From Acanthococcus lagerstroemiae (lineage: Eukaryota; Arthropoda; Insecta; Hemiptera; Eriococcidae), in NCBI GenBank assembly GCA_031841125.1, contig CM063106.1, positions 8,866,001-8,930,000 of the forward strand: DNA of 64,000 bases, in the 5' to 3' direction. Positions 1-13,030 of this stretch are shown here, one piece after another. The notes under the pieces were generated by a model, which did not search any database, was not told the origin of the DNA, and saw only the letters and a list, made by a program, of their open reading frames with translations. The translations under genes and the position numbers were made by a program. Position 1 is the first letter of the stretch. Each line of letters starts with the position of its first letter.

Positions 1-226
1 ATATTTTGAACCAACAAAGTTGGTACCTCGTTCGACTGATTCCAAACAGAACTACTAACTGTTTTTCAAATTCAGATATAACTTTTCCCGAATCCTTCCG
101 ATACCGAACTAACCCTCTCAGTTATAAAAAATGGCAAAAAAAGGTGGGCACAAAGCGTTGGAGCCTCATTCGCCATTCGTAAAACGGGTCTCTTCTGAAG
201 GGACTGCCACGGCATAATGAGAAAAA

Positions 227-232
227 TTTATT
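227..232 (-). terminator. Candidate poly(A) signal of boule
   Basis: AATAAA on the minus strand (TTTATT on the plus strand), about 180 bases past the boule stop codon. Position and hexamer fit; no cleavage site can be seen from DNA alone. Confidence 0.4.
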
Positions 233-408
233 ACAGCTGATTTTCGAGATTACATTTTCGACGTTCGAAGAATGACTTTTTCCGGTTCAAAATTTTGCAA
301 TCCAATCCGACATACGATAGGAAATAGCGCCGTTTCAGCAGCTCAACATTCCAGGAACACTACGGGAGTTGGACATTCAAAGTGAACGTAGAGCGGATCA
401 CTCGAGGA

Positions 409-3400
409 TTAGGAAACTAAGGCCGACGCTTCAACACCTAATTCCAAATCGGAGGCGGATCTCACCTCAGTCGCGACGTTATTGCTACAGGATTCGCCAA
501 CATCGTAGTATGGAATGTAGGTTTCTTGTCCGTTCACGGTCATCATAGGATAGCAAGCACTGTGAACCATATTGTAGTACACTTCGCCCGAGTACGGTGG
601 CATAATACTGCCGTTATAGTATTGCGGCGGATGGGCCAAATGGTAAGGCAGCGGAGGTGGCAGCGAGGATACATTTGGTGGTACGGCTGTAATTACGGGT
701 GAGCTGTGCGACGCGTGCATTTCGGAAGAATTTGTCGCTGTCGTCATCGCGGTTGAACTTTTAGCCGTAGAAATAGGCGGTGATGATGTCGCTGGGGCTG
801 GTGATGAATACACGTAGTTAGAACTATTCGATCCCTGAAATGAAGAAGTAACATTGCAGATAAGAAACCAATTTCACGAGTACATTTTACTAAGCAACGT
901 GGCTAATGTATTTATTAAAACGAAACCAGTAATTGATGGGTGTTCCGTTGGTTATTTGGATACAAACGACAAGAGAAACTACTTAAGAACAAAAAACTTG
1001 TAAATGATAACATGAAGACGTTCTACGCTTTGCGACGTTGCATTGCCATCAATAAAGAAATCGAGTGGCCTCTTGCACCATTCAGAATGAATTGAAATCA
1101 ATGTCAGCAAATAAATATTGTTTAGTAGTCTGCCGGTTTCAAAACTAAAGCATATTAGACCTCGAGGTGCAGAGAGCACTCATATTTTAATCAAGACATT
1201 ATGCTTCAACTATCCGATCACAAAGGAAGGGACCACATTTTTTTTTCAAGCTATTCGAGCTAGGCTGAACTGATTTCAAGCAAAATAAGGAAGCTCGAAC
1301 AATGTTTTACACGAAGAAAACCCACGAAAAGCAGGGCATGTCGAGAGAACAGAGAAACTGGTTGTTATGTTTTTACCACTGTGCCGGTAAGGATTGCATT
1401 CCGCGTGAAATAATTGGTATTTGTTGGCACAATACTAAAAAAAAAAAAAAAAAAAAAAAATAATGAACCTAAACAGAAAATTTGCATTGTGGTTCAACAA
1501 TAATATCACGTATTTAGGTTTCACAAAGGAGCCAATAGTTTAGGAAGATTTAAATACTGTTCAAGACAGAATTGATAAAATAAACTGTTCAAGGTTCTTT
1601 AAGACTTCTTTAGGACTCTGGCAGACGACTTTCGGCTTTCAAGATCCTTCAAACATGTTCAAAGACTCGGCGAGATTTTTCAATTCTTCTTTCAGACTTT
1701 TAAAAACTCATTCAGATGAGTTCAAAGTTCTTCGAAACTCCTCAAGGCTTTCCCGAAGTTGTTAGTTTCTTCGATACTTCTTCCATCAGATACATCCAGG
1801 GTACTCGAAGATTCTTTCCAATTTGTTAAAACTATTTTGAAGCTTCTTTCAGATTGGTTCAAAACTATTTTTAGAGACCATTTTGGACTCATTCAAGATT
1901 ATTCCACGCTTGACTGAGACTTTCTCTAATTCCAGACATGTCAAGGCTGAATCACAAAGTTTTGGACAGATCTGAAAAAGTTTCTGCGAGTCTTGAAGAG
2001 TCTTATAGTCTTGAGCAAGTATGGAAGTCTCAAAAAATCTCAATCAAATCTGAATAGTTTAACGAGTCTAAAACTAGGTCTGGATACGTTATACAGATGT
2101 ATAGGTAAATCTTAAACAAGTGAGGACCTGACTTCCAAAACGCGCTTAGGTAGTCCAAAATTACCGGAACTGAGATTTTAACGCTATCTGATGGAGAAGA
2201 AGAAAATACACATTCCAGCGTTCACCGCGAATTTCTATCTCTATTAGGAGGCGAGTTATATGTGTTCAAAGCACTAATACGACTATGATAGTACATAGGA
2301 ACTTGGCTGCATTTTTTTATTTATTTCCCGAACTTCTGTGTTTTGGACTAAGCGCGTTTTGGAAGTCAGGTTCTCAAGTTTGGAAAAGTTTCGAAGAGTC
2401 TCTAATTTGAGTAAGTCTTAGGTAAATCTGTCTTCAAAGATCTTGGAAATCTTGAAGAATTAAAATGCATGTCTGGAAGTCTTTGAGAATCTGTGAGGTA
2501 TCTTCAACAAGTTTGAAAAAATGTGTGAGTTTCAAAGATCTTAAATCCATCTGAATGAGTCATGAATAAGTCTATTCTAAATGTGCCGTGGATAGGAATA
2601 AAAGTTTTCATACGAGTTTGGTAGAAGTCATATACAGTCTCAGAAAGTCTTAAATAAGAAAAAAAGTTAGAAGTTTCAATTTGGTCTAGAATAACCTTCA
2701 ACTAGTCTGGAAGAGTATTAATGAATCCTTAACATGCCAGGAGGAACCCTAATGAGACCACAATGTAACTGCAAGAGTTTTACAGGAGTCTTGAAGATCT
2801 TCAAACAAGATTACAAAAGTCTCATCAAGTATTTAGCTGTAGTTGAAGAATTTCAAAACCTTCCCGTTCTCAAGGGAAGTCGCTTCGGTGAGCAGATGTC
2901 TCAAGACTCAGTTACTCAGCATTCGGGCCGTACATCTGTCAGAGCGCGTCGCTATCGAGTCGAAGTGATAAGTAGCAAAAGGGGAATCTATACATTTTCC
3001 CCATTAATGTACATACTCATTAAAATTGAAATATCTCGAAACGTAAGACGTTTTTGAAATATTTAAAGAGGAACGAATTTTTTGAACAAAAAATTTTCTT
3101 CCAATTAAGACTATTTTTATACCTAGATTCCAAAATTTTGCTACATGCGTTAAAAACTTCACCTTTTGGTCGTTGATAAGAGTAATCGATACTAGCGCTG
3201 TACGGCCCGAATGAAACCAGAACATAAGGTGTATGAACTTTCAATAGTTTTTTCAAAATATCTCAAAGACGGTCCAGGTTCATGAAATTTGGTCTGAAGA
3301 TTTTTTTGGATTGGAAAAGAGGAAGGTCATTTACAATCGAATTTTAAAAAATACGAAAAATTGCATGGTTTCGAATCTCTGTAGGGCCGGTCTATCTTGT

Positions 3401-6400
3401 GCAAGAACTACCACAGTTCCAAGGTTCTTATCAGACGTGAACAATACAAGAAAGTACACATTAGTCGACGAATTTCGAACATTCAAGTCAGTATAATATC
3501 TTAATAATGAACATCTGAAACCTCGAGCACATGGAAGCACAGTAAAACGAGTCAATTTACAGTACCAAACTGTTCCGACCTCCGAGTAGGTGCACTCTCT
3601 CGAACCAGGTGCTCGGACCTTCGAATGCTTTCTGCTTTTAAGTGGGCTTTCACGAAATTTTGCTTCCAATTCCTCTCTTTACATTTCTTCTGGAATACTT
3701 AGGTCCTTAATTGATTATCGCATCTAGGGAAAAACTGCAGTAAACCAGAAATGGAGTACACCAACATTATCCGCCTAAATGCAAAATCTTCCAATCAAGT
3801 TAGATTTTGGTTGGGGATACTCATACCTACCCACCCACTGATACTGAAAAGTCCACCTAACCACTCTCTTCAGTCGCAATAAAGCACTTCAAGAAAAACC
3901 AAATGATTTGTAAAAACAATTTTCAACAACTGCATTCCAAATAGTAAAACTGCCCAAGTTTTCGATTATATCCTAAAACCTACTAGTGAACATGAAAGAA
4001 GTCCAAAAGTATTGTACTTCTGTTTAGGTAATTCTTAAAATGAGACAGTAATTTCCCTTTTTCCTTGAAAATTTTATTTTCAGCATCTGGGTGACTTCGC
4101 AGTTTGATTTTCTCTTTGGGTTGAACAGAATCTTCGGCACTTTTCTCTATTCACATACACTAACTTACTTTCTTCTTGATAATTCATTTCATACTCCAGT
4201 TCCTCAGTTCAATGTCGAACGAAAAAGCACGGGCACTGTTCACACCTCTCTTTCTGAAATCCTCAGCAACGCTGGTACTCGGCAAGCTCTCCAAAATTGC
4301 TTCTCATTTCAACCATCTTTTGCAATTCATTCCCAAGTGAGCGGTTACGCAAGATAAGTCAACTCCGAACATTCAAGTAGGTCGTAAGGTAATTTCAAAG
4401 TAAGACGATAAGTACGGCAAAAATAAATACAATAAAACTTCGAGTATGTACCTCAAGACGGGGTACTCTATTTGCCTGAAAGCAGCAAAAATACTGGTAA
4501 CCTAAAAACGAAGCCATTAAAACTGTTTATCAGCATAACGTTATGTGTTTTAGCTCAAATCACACATTTTTTCCACCGATACTGATAAATGGGTAAAAAC
4601 TAAATAATTCCGCAGCTGTGTTCCATGGGCAATACGATATTTATCGTTCACATTCAACATTTGTCAAACTTCCGATATTGAAGCAGCGGCAAGTACTCAG
4701 CAGAAAAACAAAAAAGTTACACCTGTAACTAATATTTATACGCGACACACATTTTGAACATCATCAAAAATGATTCAAACTTACCACTGGCTGGTATGAA
4801 GAATAGCCCTGGGGTCCTACCATAACCGGTGATGCATTAGGCGGCACAGGATAGAATAATGCTGCGCCTTGGAAAGGCGTCGCTGGTATACCATAATTAT
4901 CTGCAAATCAAGTAATTATTTATTAGCCCATTTCACTTCAACAGCACGACATTGAAAATGAGGGTGGCAACGATGAATCCGGTAATTGCTGCAGGCAGCG
5001 GCAACAAATTAACGTAGTCACTTGGCTGAAGATTAGTATGAATCAGCAGACAAAGTGAAGTCAAATAGTTAATTTCCAAAAATCGAAGGTAAGTAACTAG
5101 ACCAGTGGTTCCCAACAGGTGATCCGCGAGCTGATCCGAGAATGTCTCGTTCGTCAGGAATTCGACAGTTTTAGCAAATTTGAAGTATATTTAAATATAT
5201 TATAACTATACACAAAAGGCCTTGAAATTATAGCAATTTTTTCAGGGGTCCTTGAATATTTTTCGTTGGGAACCCCTGAACTAGACGGAACTCCTGCTAC
5301 GCTGCACACAAACGGATAACATTATCAAATAATAACATCAAAACTTTGAATGACCTAAGTTTGCTCAATCAGGCTTACACCGTCACCGTTGTTGATGTGC
5401 CAGGTTGTCGAATTCGAATACCGACCTTCGGTCCAGTAGTGGTTACTACCTATGGTCCCTAACATCAACCAGATTTTTTCTCAAATATGGCGAATTTCCA
5501 ACAAGGAGGCATTGTTTTTCTTTTTACTTCTTTTCAAAGTAATCTGACCTGCTTATTCTGAAGGAAGACCATTATTTTTCATAACGAAAATATTACTCAC
5601 GAGCCAGATGAAGAAGTGATCATTATTCTACACATCATATTATAGTGAAAGGTGATTAAAAACTTTAGCAGTGAATAGTACGGGTCAAAATAAGAAAAAC
5701 ATATCAAAACGACTTCCTTTTTTAATGGTTACAAGGTAAGGGGATCTCCAAGGGTGACACTGAAAATTCCACACGAATATAACTTTTGTCCATGCAAAGT
5801 AATGCTCATGCCCGGAGTGAAAAAGGTGATTTGGGCTAAATTATTTCCCACACAATCAGTGTTAAGGGTTCCAAAATTGTGGCAAAACTACAAATTTCGA
5901 GCCCAATTTTCAAAATACGTGGTCAATTCATGGCCTAAAAAACCTTTTCCACACGAAAACTGGATAAAAACTACGTATAATTAAATCGCAAACCTCCCCC
6001 ATAATCAACATGCCTGAGTAAGTATCATCAATAAGTGGTTCCAAAACATTTTATATCTAGCTATACATTCAGGAAGTTTTAATTTTCAAAAGAATAAAGC
6101 TGAAAATGATTACAAATGAAAAGAAAAAATATTAATAGTAAGAGTTCATAACTTCAGAACTTATCATGTGGGGTATATGAGTTTTCGAACATAAAATTAC
6201 CGTAATCAGCACTGTTCCGTAACAACACAGTAACACATTTTGAGAACTAAGCTCGTTTTCTTTACTTCCCAGCATTAAGACCCATTACTAAATAGAAGTG
6301 GAAAAGGGATTTGCTAACTGGGTAGGAGTTACAGTTAAAATTACCTCAGAAATTAACTTAGCAACTGAAGAAAACCTGTACTCGATATACTGGAAGCTAC

Positions 6401-9400
6401 CAATTGCAACTCTAATATGGGTCATTCTTAAAAAATGTTGATATTTCAGGTATGTTTTGTCATGGAGGAAAGTAGGGGGATATTTGAACTTTTTCTGATG
6501 GGAGTCGTTAAGCGGCGTTCTATACAATATATTAGTAAGACTGGGCCAACAGTGAGGGGATTCTGTATTTTGGCATGGTTATCAAAATGATGAATGCCAT
6601 GCCGAAGAACACATGAAAAAGTCCATGCCGAAAGACAATAGCGAACAAAAAGTGTTCTGCGTCGATTAGTAGATATTCCAAAACAAAAATTATATGGAGA
6701 GTTGATAAAGGCATACTAACTCATTAATTAAATGTAATTATTTTTGGATGATGAACGTCTATCGTTGCATAAAGACGACCATGCCGAAAGACACTTTTTT
6801 TTTAATTCTTAATTTTAGACAATAATACGCGAATGCACGAGTCTCTTCATGAAAAAACCGGGATTTGATAAGCGGACTGAATTACTCTGATAAGAACATA
6901 CAATTTAACCATTAATAGCGACCAAAAAATATTAAAAATCCTGTTTTGTGATTGGTTGAAAAAGAGTTACGCCGATGGACAAAAAATCGAGGGACAATTT
7001 TCAAAGCTGGACATACTGACTTCCACCTGTGAAGATGTAATTTCAATGTTACGTTGTGATTCCTTCATTCATTTAAAGTAGTATTACGTTGTCCGTTTGT
7101 TCTAACATACAGCCTGAAATTGTAAGAAAAAAATAAATAATAAAAATTGTTCGAGGGACAGTCATGCCGACGGACATTAAGCATAATAAATTAGTCCAAT
7201 TTTGACCCACTATAAGAAGATAAAATTTTCTTCTGAAAGCTTGAGAAAGTTGATGAATTGAGTCGTATCTATTAACGAAAAAAAAAAAAAACCACAACAA
7301 AATGCCCATATCATTAATAGCTTGCGAGATAACTGCTGGGGACTGAAATATCAACATTTTCGAAGACTAACCCATATACCTACGTTAAACCTTCGAGAAT
7401 TCTTTGGAGTGGGAACGTCTAAGAAGAAATCTTAAAATGGGTTCTGTAAATCCGAAACCCGTAAAAATAGGTTACCACGTGACATTAATTTGATTAAGTG
7501 AAGGACATAATTTCACAAGTAAATCCCCAACAGCTCTATTTCAGAGCCCCTGTTCACGCTTTTCCCGAACTTTTTCCCAAAAAATTTTCTCGTCGAGTCT
7601 TTGTTATGTTCAGAAGACCAATTCTTTAAGCTGTGTCCAGACCTAGGCATTATCCGTGAATATCTGCAGATTTTATGGATAAGATAAGAAAAAATTAAGA
7701 TATCTGATATAAAAAATAAAAATGTTAAACTGTATCTCATTCAGATAATTTCGCCCACGATTGTATTCTTTCAGACCTATCAGAAAATCTGATATTCCTC
7801 TACATTATCTTACAGTCTCGTATGTTTTTTCTATATTTTACTTTTCATTTTTATTGACTACAGCTACCACATGCACACTGCACTGGATAGAGGTAGACTG
7901 GTAGAGGTTAACTGAATTTCGAAATGGAGAAGAGACATTACATTCGTTCATATAGCCTGACATAAGATCCTCTTTGACAGGCGATCAAGGAACGCTTTTT
8001 AACATTTGTCCAGGAAATTTTCGATATTATCTAGATACTTCTCCTGGAATCTTTTGGAATTCTATCTAAGATAAGATTTCGGATAAATTGCCAATCATCT
8101 TATTGTCATATTTTAGAAGTATATGTTATTTTTCTGTTATCTAGACAAATTTTTTCATCATCTCGCACAGGTCTCGTCAGATCACTTCTTTGTTCAACTT
8201 TCGACACTGGTTAATGTTACGAGGGTGGGGAGGAGGGGGGGGGTGATATTTTACATTCGATATCTGAAGTAAAAATGAGGAAAATGAGGGGGTCTGTAAC
8301 ATGAAACCCGAAAATTTCAAAAATACGAGCTACCTCCAAGTAATGCAGACAATTTAACCATCAAATACATGGGAGTCGCAGTGTAGGTTTCCATGAGGCT
8401 CTGTTAAGTTAGCGTTACCATTCGAGATTTCGAAAAAAGTTGCCTTTTTTGAATTGTGCAAAGACTGTGTCGCATTCAATCTTGTCCCTATTAGTGATGG
8501 TCAAAAGAACGCACTAAACAGAACCTGAACAGATTATTTTCACTGAACGGAAAGAGAAAGAAAACCGAACGCCAAGAACGGTTCCCAACTCACAATGAAA
8601 AGCGTCATTCTATACGTAATTTTTATGATTTTTTCATGATGAACAAAGGGAAATACATCAATGGACAGAATGGAAATGCGTCAAATTGGAGGCAAACGGT
8701 TCGAAATCGAACTGAAGGTGGAGTTTTGAAGAACTAAAAGGAACGAGAACCGATCATATTTGGTTCGACCACCATTTCTGGTCCCTCCCAATCTTTCCTA
8801 AGAAACCAAACCTCTTCCCAAAATCTTAGCCATACCATTTAGAATTTTCGACCAAAAAATGTCCGTTTTAAGTTATGCGAAGATTGTACCAAATTCAGTT
8901 TTGTCCCTCCTTATCCTTTCTAAGACATCGATAACGCCTTCAAAAACTCTAGCCACGCCATTTTGGATTCACGGAAAAAATTTTGTCTGTCGAACTGTGT
9001 CAAGCCTATATCGGATCTAATTTTCTTCTTTCTTCTCATCCTAATGCTTTCCAAAACATTGCTCTCCTTTTTCAAGATCATACACCCGCTAATTCAGAAT
9101 TCAGAGAAAAATTTGTTCTAGCCGAATCATTGAGTGGTGGTAAAATTGTGTTGTGTTCAGTTTTAACTCACCCCTTCCTGAAACAGATGTTCTTTTTTCA
9201 AAAAAAGCGCGTCATATTCAGTTTCATCGCATCCTTTCCTGAAACACTGATATTCTCTCCAAAAATACTAGCCTCGCCATTTTATGAAAACATTTCTTTG
9301 AGCCGAATGGTTCCAAGTGAATGTCGAATTCAATGCTATTTACTTCTTACTTCCACTTCCACCTATGTAAAATACCAGCCCTCCTCTATTTTACACGAAA

Positions 9401-11151
9401 ATTCCTTATTCTGCTGCGCAAAATTGAACACGGTACAATCTTAGCACAACTCAAACCAGCGAACTAGTTCCGAAATTCCAAATAGCGAGGCTAGAATTGT
9501 AGCAGAGGTTAGCAGAACCCCACAAACAAAGGAATGGGAACACAATTCGATATTGCATAACTTAGAACTTGGCACAAATTATTTTTGCAAATTCGGGAAA
9601 GGGGAGGCCAATGGAACATTCCTATTAGGATATATCGGGCAAATTTCATGTTGCATGAAACATTTCCACTGTCTAGTGCAGATAGCCACAAACAAGGTAC
9701 CGGAAAATCTATACTTCATCGACAAACCGCCTCTTCAATTTTTTGTAGGCAAACTTCTAGAACACGTTTTACTCTACTCATTAAACCGTATCTTCCGATG
9801 AAATTTTCGGCAAGGTTGAAGGGAAAAAAACATCCTATGTAGAGCCTGGTAACGTTATCGAAGACCTTACTTTCTCTTCGTTTTTGTAAAAGAAAGGACT
9901 GTTTTCACACTGAAAATCTTCGCTCTAGATTCGTATGAAAAAAATTTCAACATTCTTGGCGTATTACCGAGAACATCCGCTAGTCTGTTAACAATATCTA
10001 TAACCAAGGTGGTCGACTGTTGAACATAACCTCGCCGAATCTGAATCAGCGCTCACACGGTTCTTCAAGTTCAAGTCGACTGGTCTTTTTAATTATCACC
10101 GGGCTAGAACTTTAGAAGTAGCTTCGAAAAATTTACTTTGATGATAGTAGGCTGTATCGGCGACGGTGGGTACGACGGTGAGCGGTGGCCCGTACGGACT
10201 ATTCGGGTAAACTGTGGTTCCCTCTTGGTATTGGTACGGTAGGTTGTTCGTGAAATACAAATTCGGCGTAACTGGCACAACGTACGATTCGGCAAATCGA
10301 CCCACATACGGCGGATTCTGCAAATATCGAACGTGCGTTAATTTATTGGACTCGAAATGCATAACGCGAAAAAGAAAAAGAATTCGTACGTCGAAAATCG
10401 TCACATTTACCTTCATCACAGCTGGTGCCACATTCAGACGCCTTTCGTTGAAAACCAAATTCTTAGCCTGCAACAAACGATCGCACAGAGTGGAAAAAAA
10501 GGGCAAATAATATTCGAATGCGCTCGATTATGTCATTGCCGGAGTCGAGCTAAATTTTCGTGCACGAATTTCGAGACCTAACGTATTGAATACACGAAAA
10601 CTGGTTCATCAGACTAATTACTACAAAGAAAGTTTGACCTTCGCGTCATTCAATCAAACGGCCAAGTACACGTACATGGGTAATATACGGCGCAGAGGAA
10701 AACACTGTTTCGAAAACTGGAATTCTTCGTAATATTAGCGACTTTAACAGCGAACATAACGCTCGAAACGATAACGAGTTGCGTGGAAATGGAACCGCAA
10801 GTCGGTAGGACGAAGCGGGTGCCTCCGACTAGACCCGGCCCCGAATGAAGCAACCCAAACGAAAATAAACTCTGTACTTACGTCGTTTTGCAATCGTATG
10901 ACATCGTCGGCTTTCTCGAAGGTAACGAAACCGTAGCCTTTTGACGAGCCGTTCTGATCGGACACAATTTTGCACGCTTTGACGATGCCGTACTTCCCAA
11001 ACAAATTGAACAAATCGGTTTCGGTAGCCGTCGGGCATATTCCGCCCACGAACACTCGATTTGGAATCACGACCCCAGTTCTACCTTTGAATTTCGAGTC
11101 GGCATTGAAACCGCCGCCGTTTATGTACGCGCTCTTCTGCTGCTTATTTAC
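409..11151 (-). CDS. boule: boule/DAZ-family RNA-binding protein (five coding exons, 5' start exon not included)
   Basis: Predicted germ-line translational regulator that binds 3' UTRs of meiotic mRNAs (known role of the Boule/DAZ family). Exons on the minus strand: 11151-10882, 10467-10411, 10317-10137, 4900-4785 and 834-409, with stop TAA at 411-409. All junctions are GT-AG and the phases (0, 0, 1, 0) fit. The first two exons encode one RRM: RNP2 reads VFVGGI, RNP1 reads KGYGFVTF, and the end reads RRLNVAPAVMK as in Boule. The third exon starts NPPYVGRF and is followed by Tyr/Pro/Ser-rich sequence typical of the family's low-complexity tail. The five exons give 349 residues without the N-terminus. 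The 11151 exon opens directly behind an acceptor (TTTGGCGCAG) with no ATG, so the start must lie upstream. The 3.9-kb and 5.2-kb introns are full of repeats. Family assignment is firm; the exact tail exon set is inferred. Confidence 0.88.
1439..1460. repeat. Poly(A) run in boule intron
   Basis: An uninterrupted run of about 22 A. It could be the tail of an old retroposed sequence, but no retroposon body is recognisable in front of it. Confidence 0.8.
1560..2870. repeat. Degenerate repetitive tract built on 'agtcttgaagatc' motifs
   Basis: Short diverged motifs around TTCAAGACTTC and its complement GAAGTCTTGAA recur for 1.3 kb inside a boule intron. The motif runs mainly in one orientation before about 1950 and mainly in the other after it. 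A TIR element at 2121-2372 interrupts it. Short frames here are by-products of the repeat. Confidence 0.6.
2121..2372. mobile_element. TIR element, family X copy 1
   Basis: Left end AGGACCTGACTTCCAAAACG and right end, read on the other strand, the same with TTAGTCCAAA continuing inward. The roughly 35-bp terminal inverted repeats enclose about 250 bp without a coding frame. 'CAAGT' occurs just outside both ends. A second copy with the same termini lies at 57063-57693. Confidence 0.72.
2921..3215. mobile_element. Possible MITE with CATTCGGGCCGTACA ends
   Basis: CATTCGGGCCGTACA at the left and its reverse complement at 3200-3215 enclose about 295 bp of AT-rich, non-coding sequence in a boule intron. 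No convincing target duplication was seen, so the mobile origin is only probable. Confidence 0.45.
3220..4784. other. Boule intron, no further feature seen
   Basis: AT-rich intronic sequence between the MITE-like repeat and the 4785-4900 exon. The small frames here show no recognisable domain and no splice context. Confidence 0.6.
5103..5278. mobile_element. hAT-type MITE in boule intron
   Basis: The left end CAGTGGTTCCCAAC mirrors the right end GTTGGGAACCCCTG. The 176-bp element is flanked on both sides by the 8-bp duplication AACTAGAC (5095-5102 and 5279-5286), the target length of hAT transposases. There is no coding frame, so it must have been moved by a transposase encoded elsewhere. 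Confidence 0.88.
5290..8215. other. Boule intron with recurring ATGCCGAAAGACA-like motif
   Basis: AT-rich intron. The motif ATGCCGA(A/C)(A/G)GACA recurs near 6597, 6625, 6782, 6972 and 7162, which suggests an old amplified element. No exon or known domain was recognised. Confidence 0.45.
8430..9360. repeat. Degenerate tandem repeat, unit about 120-130 bp
   Basis: Segments resembling 'ctagCCtCGCCATTTTgga...gaaaaaaTTTgtc...gCaaagattgtatCgaattcaattttgtc' recur about five times, spaced roughly 120-130 bp and clearest at 8830-9320. The plus-strand frame at 8983-9444 is a consequence of this repeat and not a likely gene. Confidence 0.5.
9440..10136. other. Boule intron, nothing recognised
   Basis: Unique-looking intronic DNA before the 10137-10317 exon. 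Two overlapping plus-strand frames (9553-9801, 9585-9842) match no family I recognise. Confidence 0.5.
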
Positions 11152-11834
11152 CTGCGCCAAACATAAGAATAAAAAAAAATAAATATTAATGACAATCTTA
11201 ATATACCTACACAGTGTTAAAGGATGAATATATAACAGCGGCGACTGAAAAGGGAATGAGAAAACTGATGCTCGACGGATTTAATTAACTGGCTGGGGGT
11301 ACTTATGCCACAAATATCGCAAATTTTGAAAGGCAGACAAGTCACTTCGATTGTCAGCCACAATTTCAGTCCATCTGGACGAAATTAACAAGTGTTGAAT
11401 GGAGGTCAATGTTCCATCGAAACAGAGATCCTTCTGGGTTGTTCTTGTTTTAGTAAATTTGAATTTCTTTTACAGCACCAAAAAACGCACTTAAAGCTAA
11501 ACTGCATTTGACAAGTCCGATTTTCAGTTCTTTTTGTTCAACACATTTCTGTTTTTTTTTGTTCAATTAAAATTTATTTTTTCTAAGAAATAAATACTGT
11601 CAGAGCTCATTCGAGTTATTTACACATACCAGCTGGCCATCTACTTATATGAGAAATAGTACATAAAGACTATTCGATATTAATGCAATAAAAAACAAAA
11701 TATTCAACTAAACAAATAATGCAAGAACTACCAAAACAGAATAAGATTACAGAGAATGTTCGGACAAACAACAGCCAAATACGGGAACCATCAATGAGTA
11801 AAATTCCAAGTGAATCTTCTCATCCGCGAATCAG

Positions 11835-12660
11835 AGTGGAGGAGAAAGCATCGAGTTTAAAAACGTCTCCACACATGGCCCACTGTCTGGAAAATGAAAG
11901 TAAACGAGCGAAAGACAGTGTATGTCACCTACGCCCTCAGATCCCTGCAGACCCATCCTTGTGTTTACATAGATGGAAAACAGATACCACAGAAGACATC
12001 GGCCAAGTATTTGGGATTACATCTTGATACTCGCCTGACCTGGAAAACTCACCTCCAGCAGAAAGCCAAACAAATTAAACGAGGGCAAAAGGAAACGCAC
12101 TGGATCCTAGGAAGATACTCAAAACTCAGCCAGGCCAATGAAAGGCTGGTCTACCTATCCATCATAAAACCAACATGGACTTACGGGATCCAGCTGTGGA
12201 GCTACAGCAGACCATTTCATCAACTCATAGTACAGCGAGGTCAGAACTCGGGTAAATTGTAACTGTCAACAGGTATACAACAAACATAGGCGCACCCAGA
12301 AATTATCTAAGGAGGGGGCTAAATTCGAAGCAAGTTAGGTCTCAAAAATATGATTCTAAGGTTCAAACGCTAGGCACTTTCGGTAGATAACATCAGTTGA
12401 ATATAAATATTTGTAACTTGTGGAGTAACATTTAAAATTTTCAAGGGACGGCTAAGTCTAAGGGAGGGGGGGGGGGCTATAGCCCCTAGCGCCTCCTCCC
12501 CCTTGGGTGCGCCACTGACAACAAATGAAGATATTCACCGCGATCTGAAAATCCAGACCACCGGTGAAGTTATTCAAATGCTATCCAATTGCTTGATAAC
12601 TCCGAAGAAACTCGTGGGCTCAAACATACAAAACCTAGCGATTTGGTCGCAAATGTCCAA
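11835..12660 (+). pseudogene. Jockey-clade LINE reverse transcriptase fragment, C-terminal part
   Basis: The frame from about 11894 reads KVNERKTVYVTYALR, then YLGLHLDTRLTWKTH and WTYGIQLW, the familiar order of motifs at the thumb and C-terminal end of Jockey-type reverse transcriptases. After an insertion (12285-12517) the similarity resumes with EDIHRDL. It lacks the catalytic core and ends in stops, so it is a dead remnant in the inferred boule first intron. Confidence 0.8.
12285..12517. mobile_element. hAT-type non-autonomous element nested in the Jockey remnant
   Basis: Ends CATAGGCGCACCCAG and, on the other strand, CAGTGGCGCACCCAA. It is flanked by the 8-bp duplication ACAACAAA (12277-12284 and 12518-12525). 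The 233-bp body is non-coding and carries a G run. It splits the Jockey frame, so it inserted after that LINE. Confidence 0.88.
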
Positions 12661-12910
12661 GTAAACTTAAATGATACTAATATTATAATCTAAGGTACCT
12701 ATTTTTTGTTGAGGAATAAGAACACGGTCTTACTTTATTCTCACTCACGACAATGTATGTAACACCAATTGTACTTATTCATCTAAAGATAAGATTGCAC
12801 CAAGATTGAAAAAAAAAAAGTTTCAATACAATCATATTTGAAATAATTGATACACCAACAGTCAAGATAAGATATAAGTATTAAGTACACTAATAATCGA
12901 AATATCCAAT

Positions 12911-12915
12911 TCATC

Positions 12916-12973
<58 letters not shown>

Positions 12974-12976
12974 GTA
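12911..12976. repeat. (TAA)n microsatellite
   Basis: About 20 perfect TAA/AAT units followed by an imperfect unit. The leucine-rich minus-strand frame here is only this repeat translated. Confidence 0.95.
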
Positions 12977-13030
12977 ATAAATAACCTATAATAGAATTAT
13001 TTGATGTATCAACAATAGAATTCATCTATA

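Noticed and set aside
8983..9444. 153-codon plus-strand frame
   Set aside because: It runs through a degenerate tandem repeat in a boule intron and resembles no protein family.
11151..11160. Start of boule placed at 11160 (reading MAQVNKQQ)
   Set aside because: The codon is TTG and sits in the acceptor sequence TTTGGCGCAG. The exon is internal and the true start is upstream.
12783..13025. Leucine-rich minus-strand frame that looks like a membrane segment
   Set aside because: The leucine run is the (TAA)n microsatellite read on the other strand.
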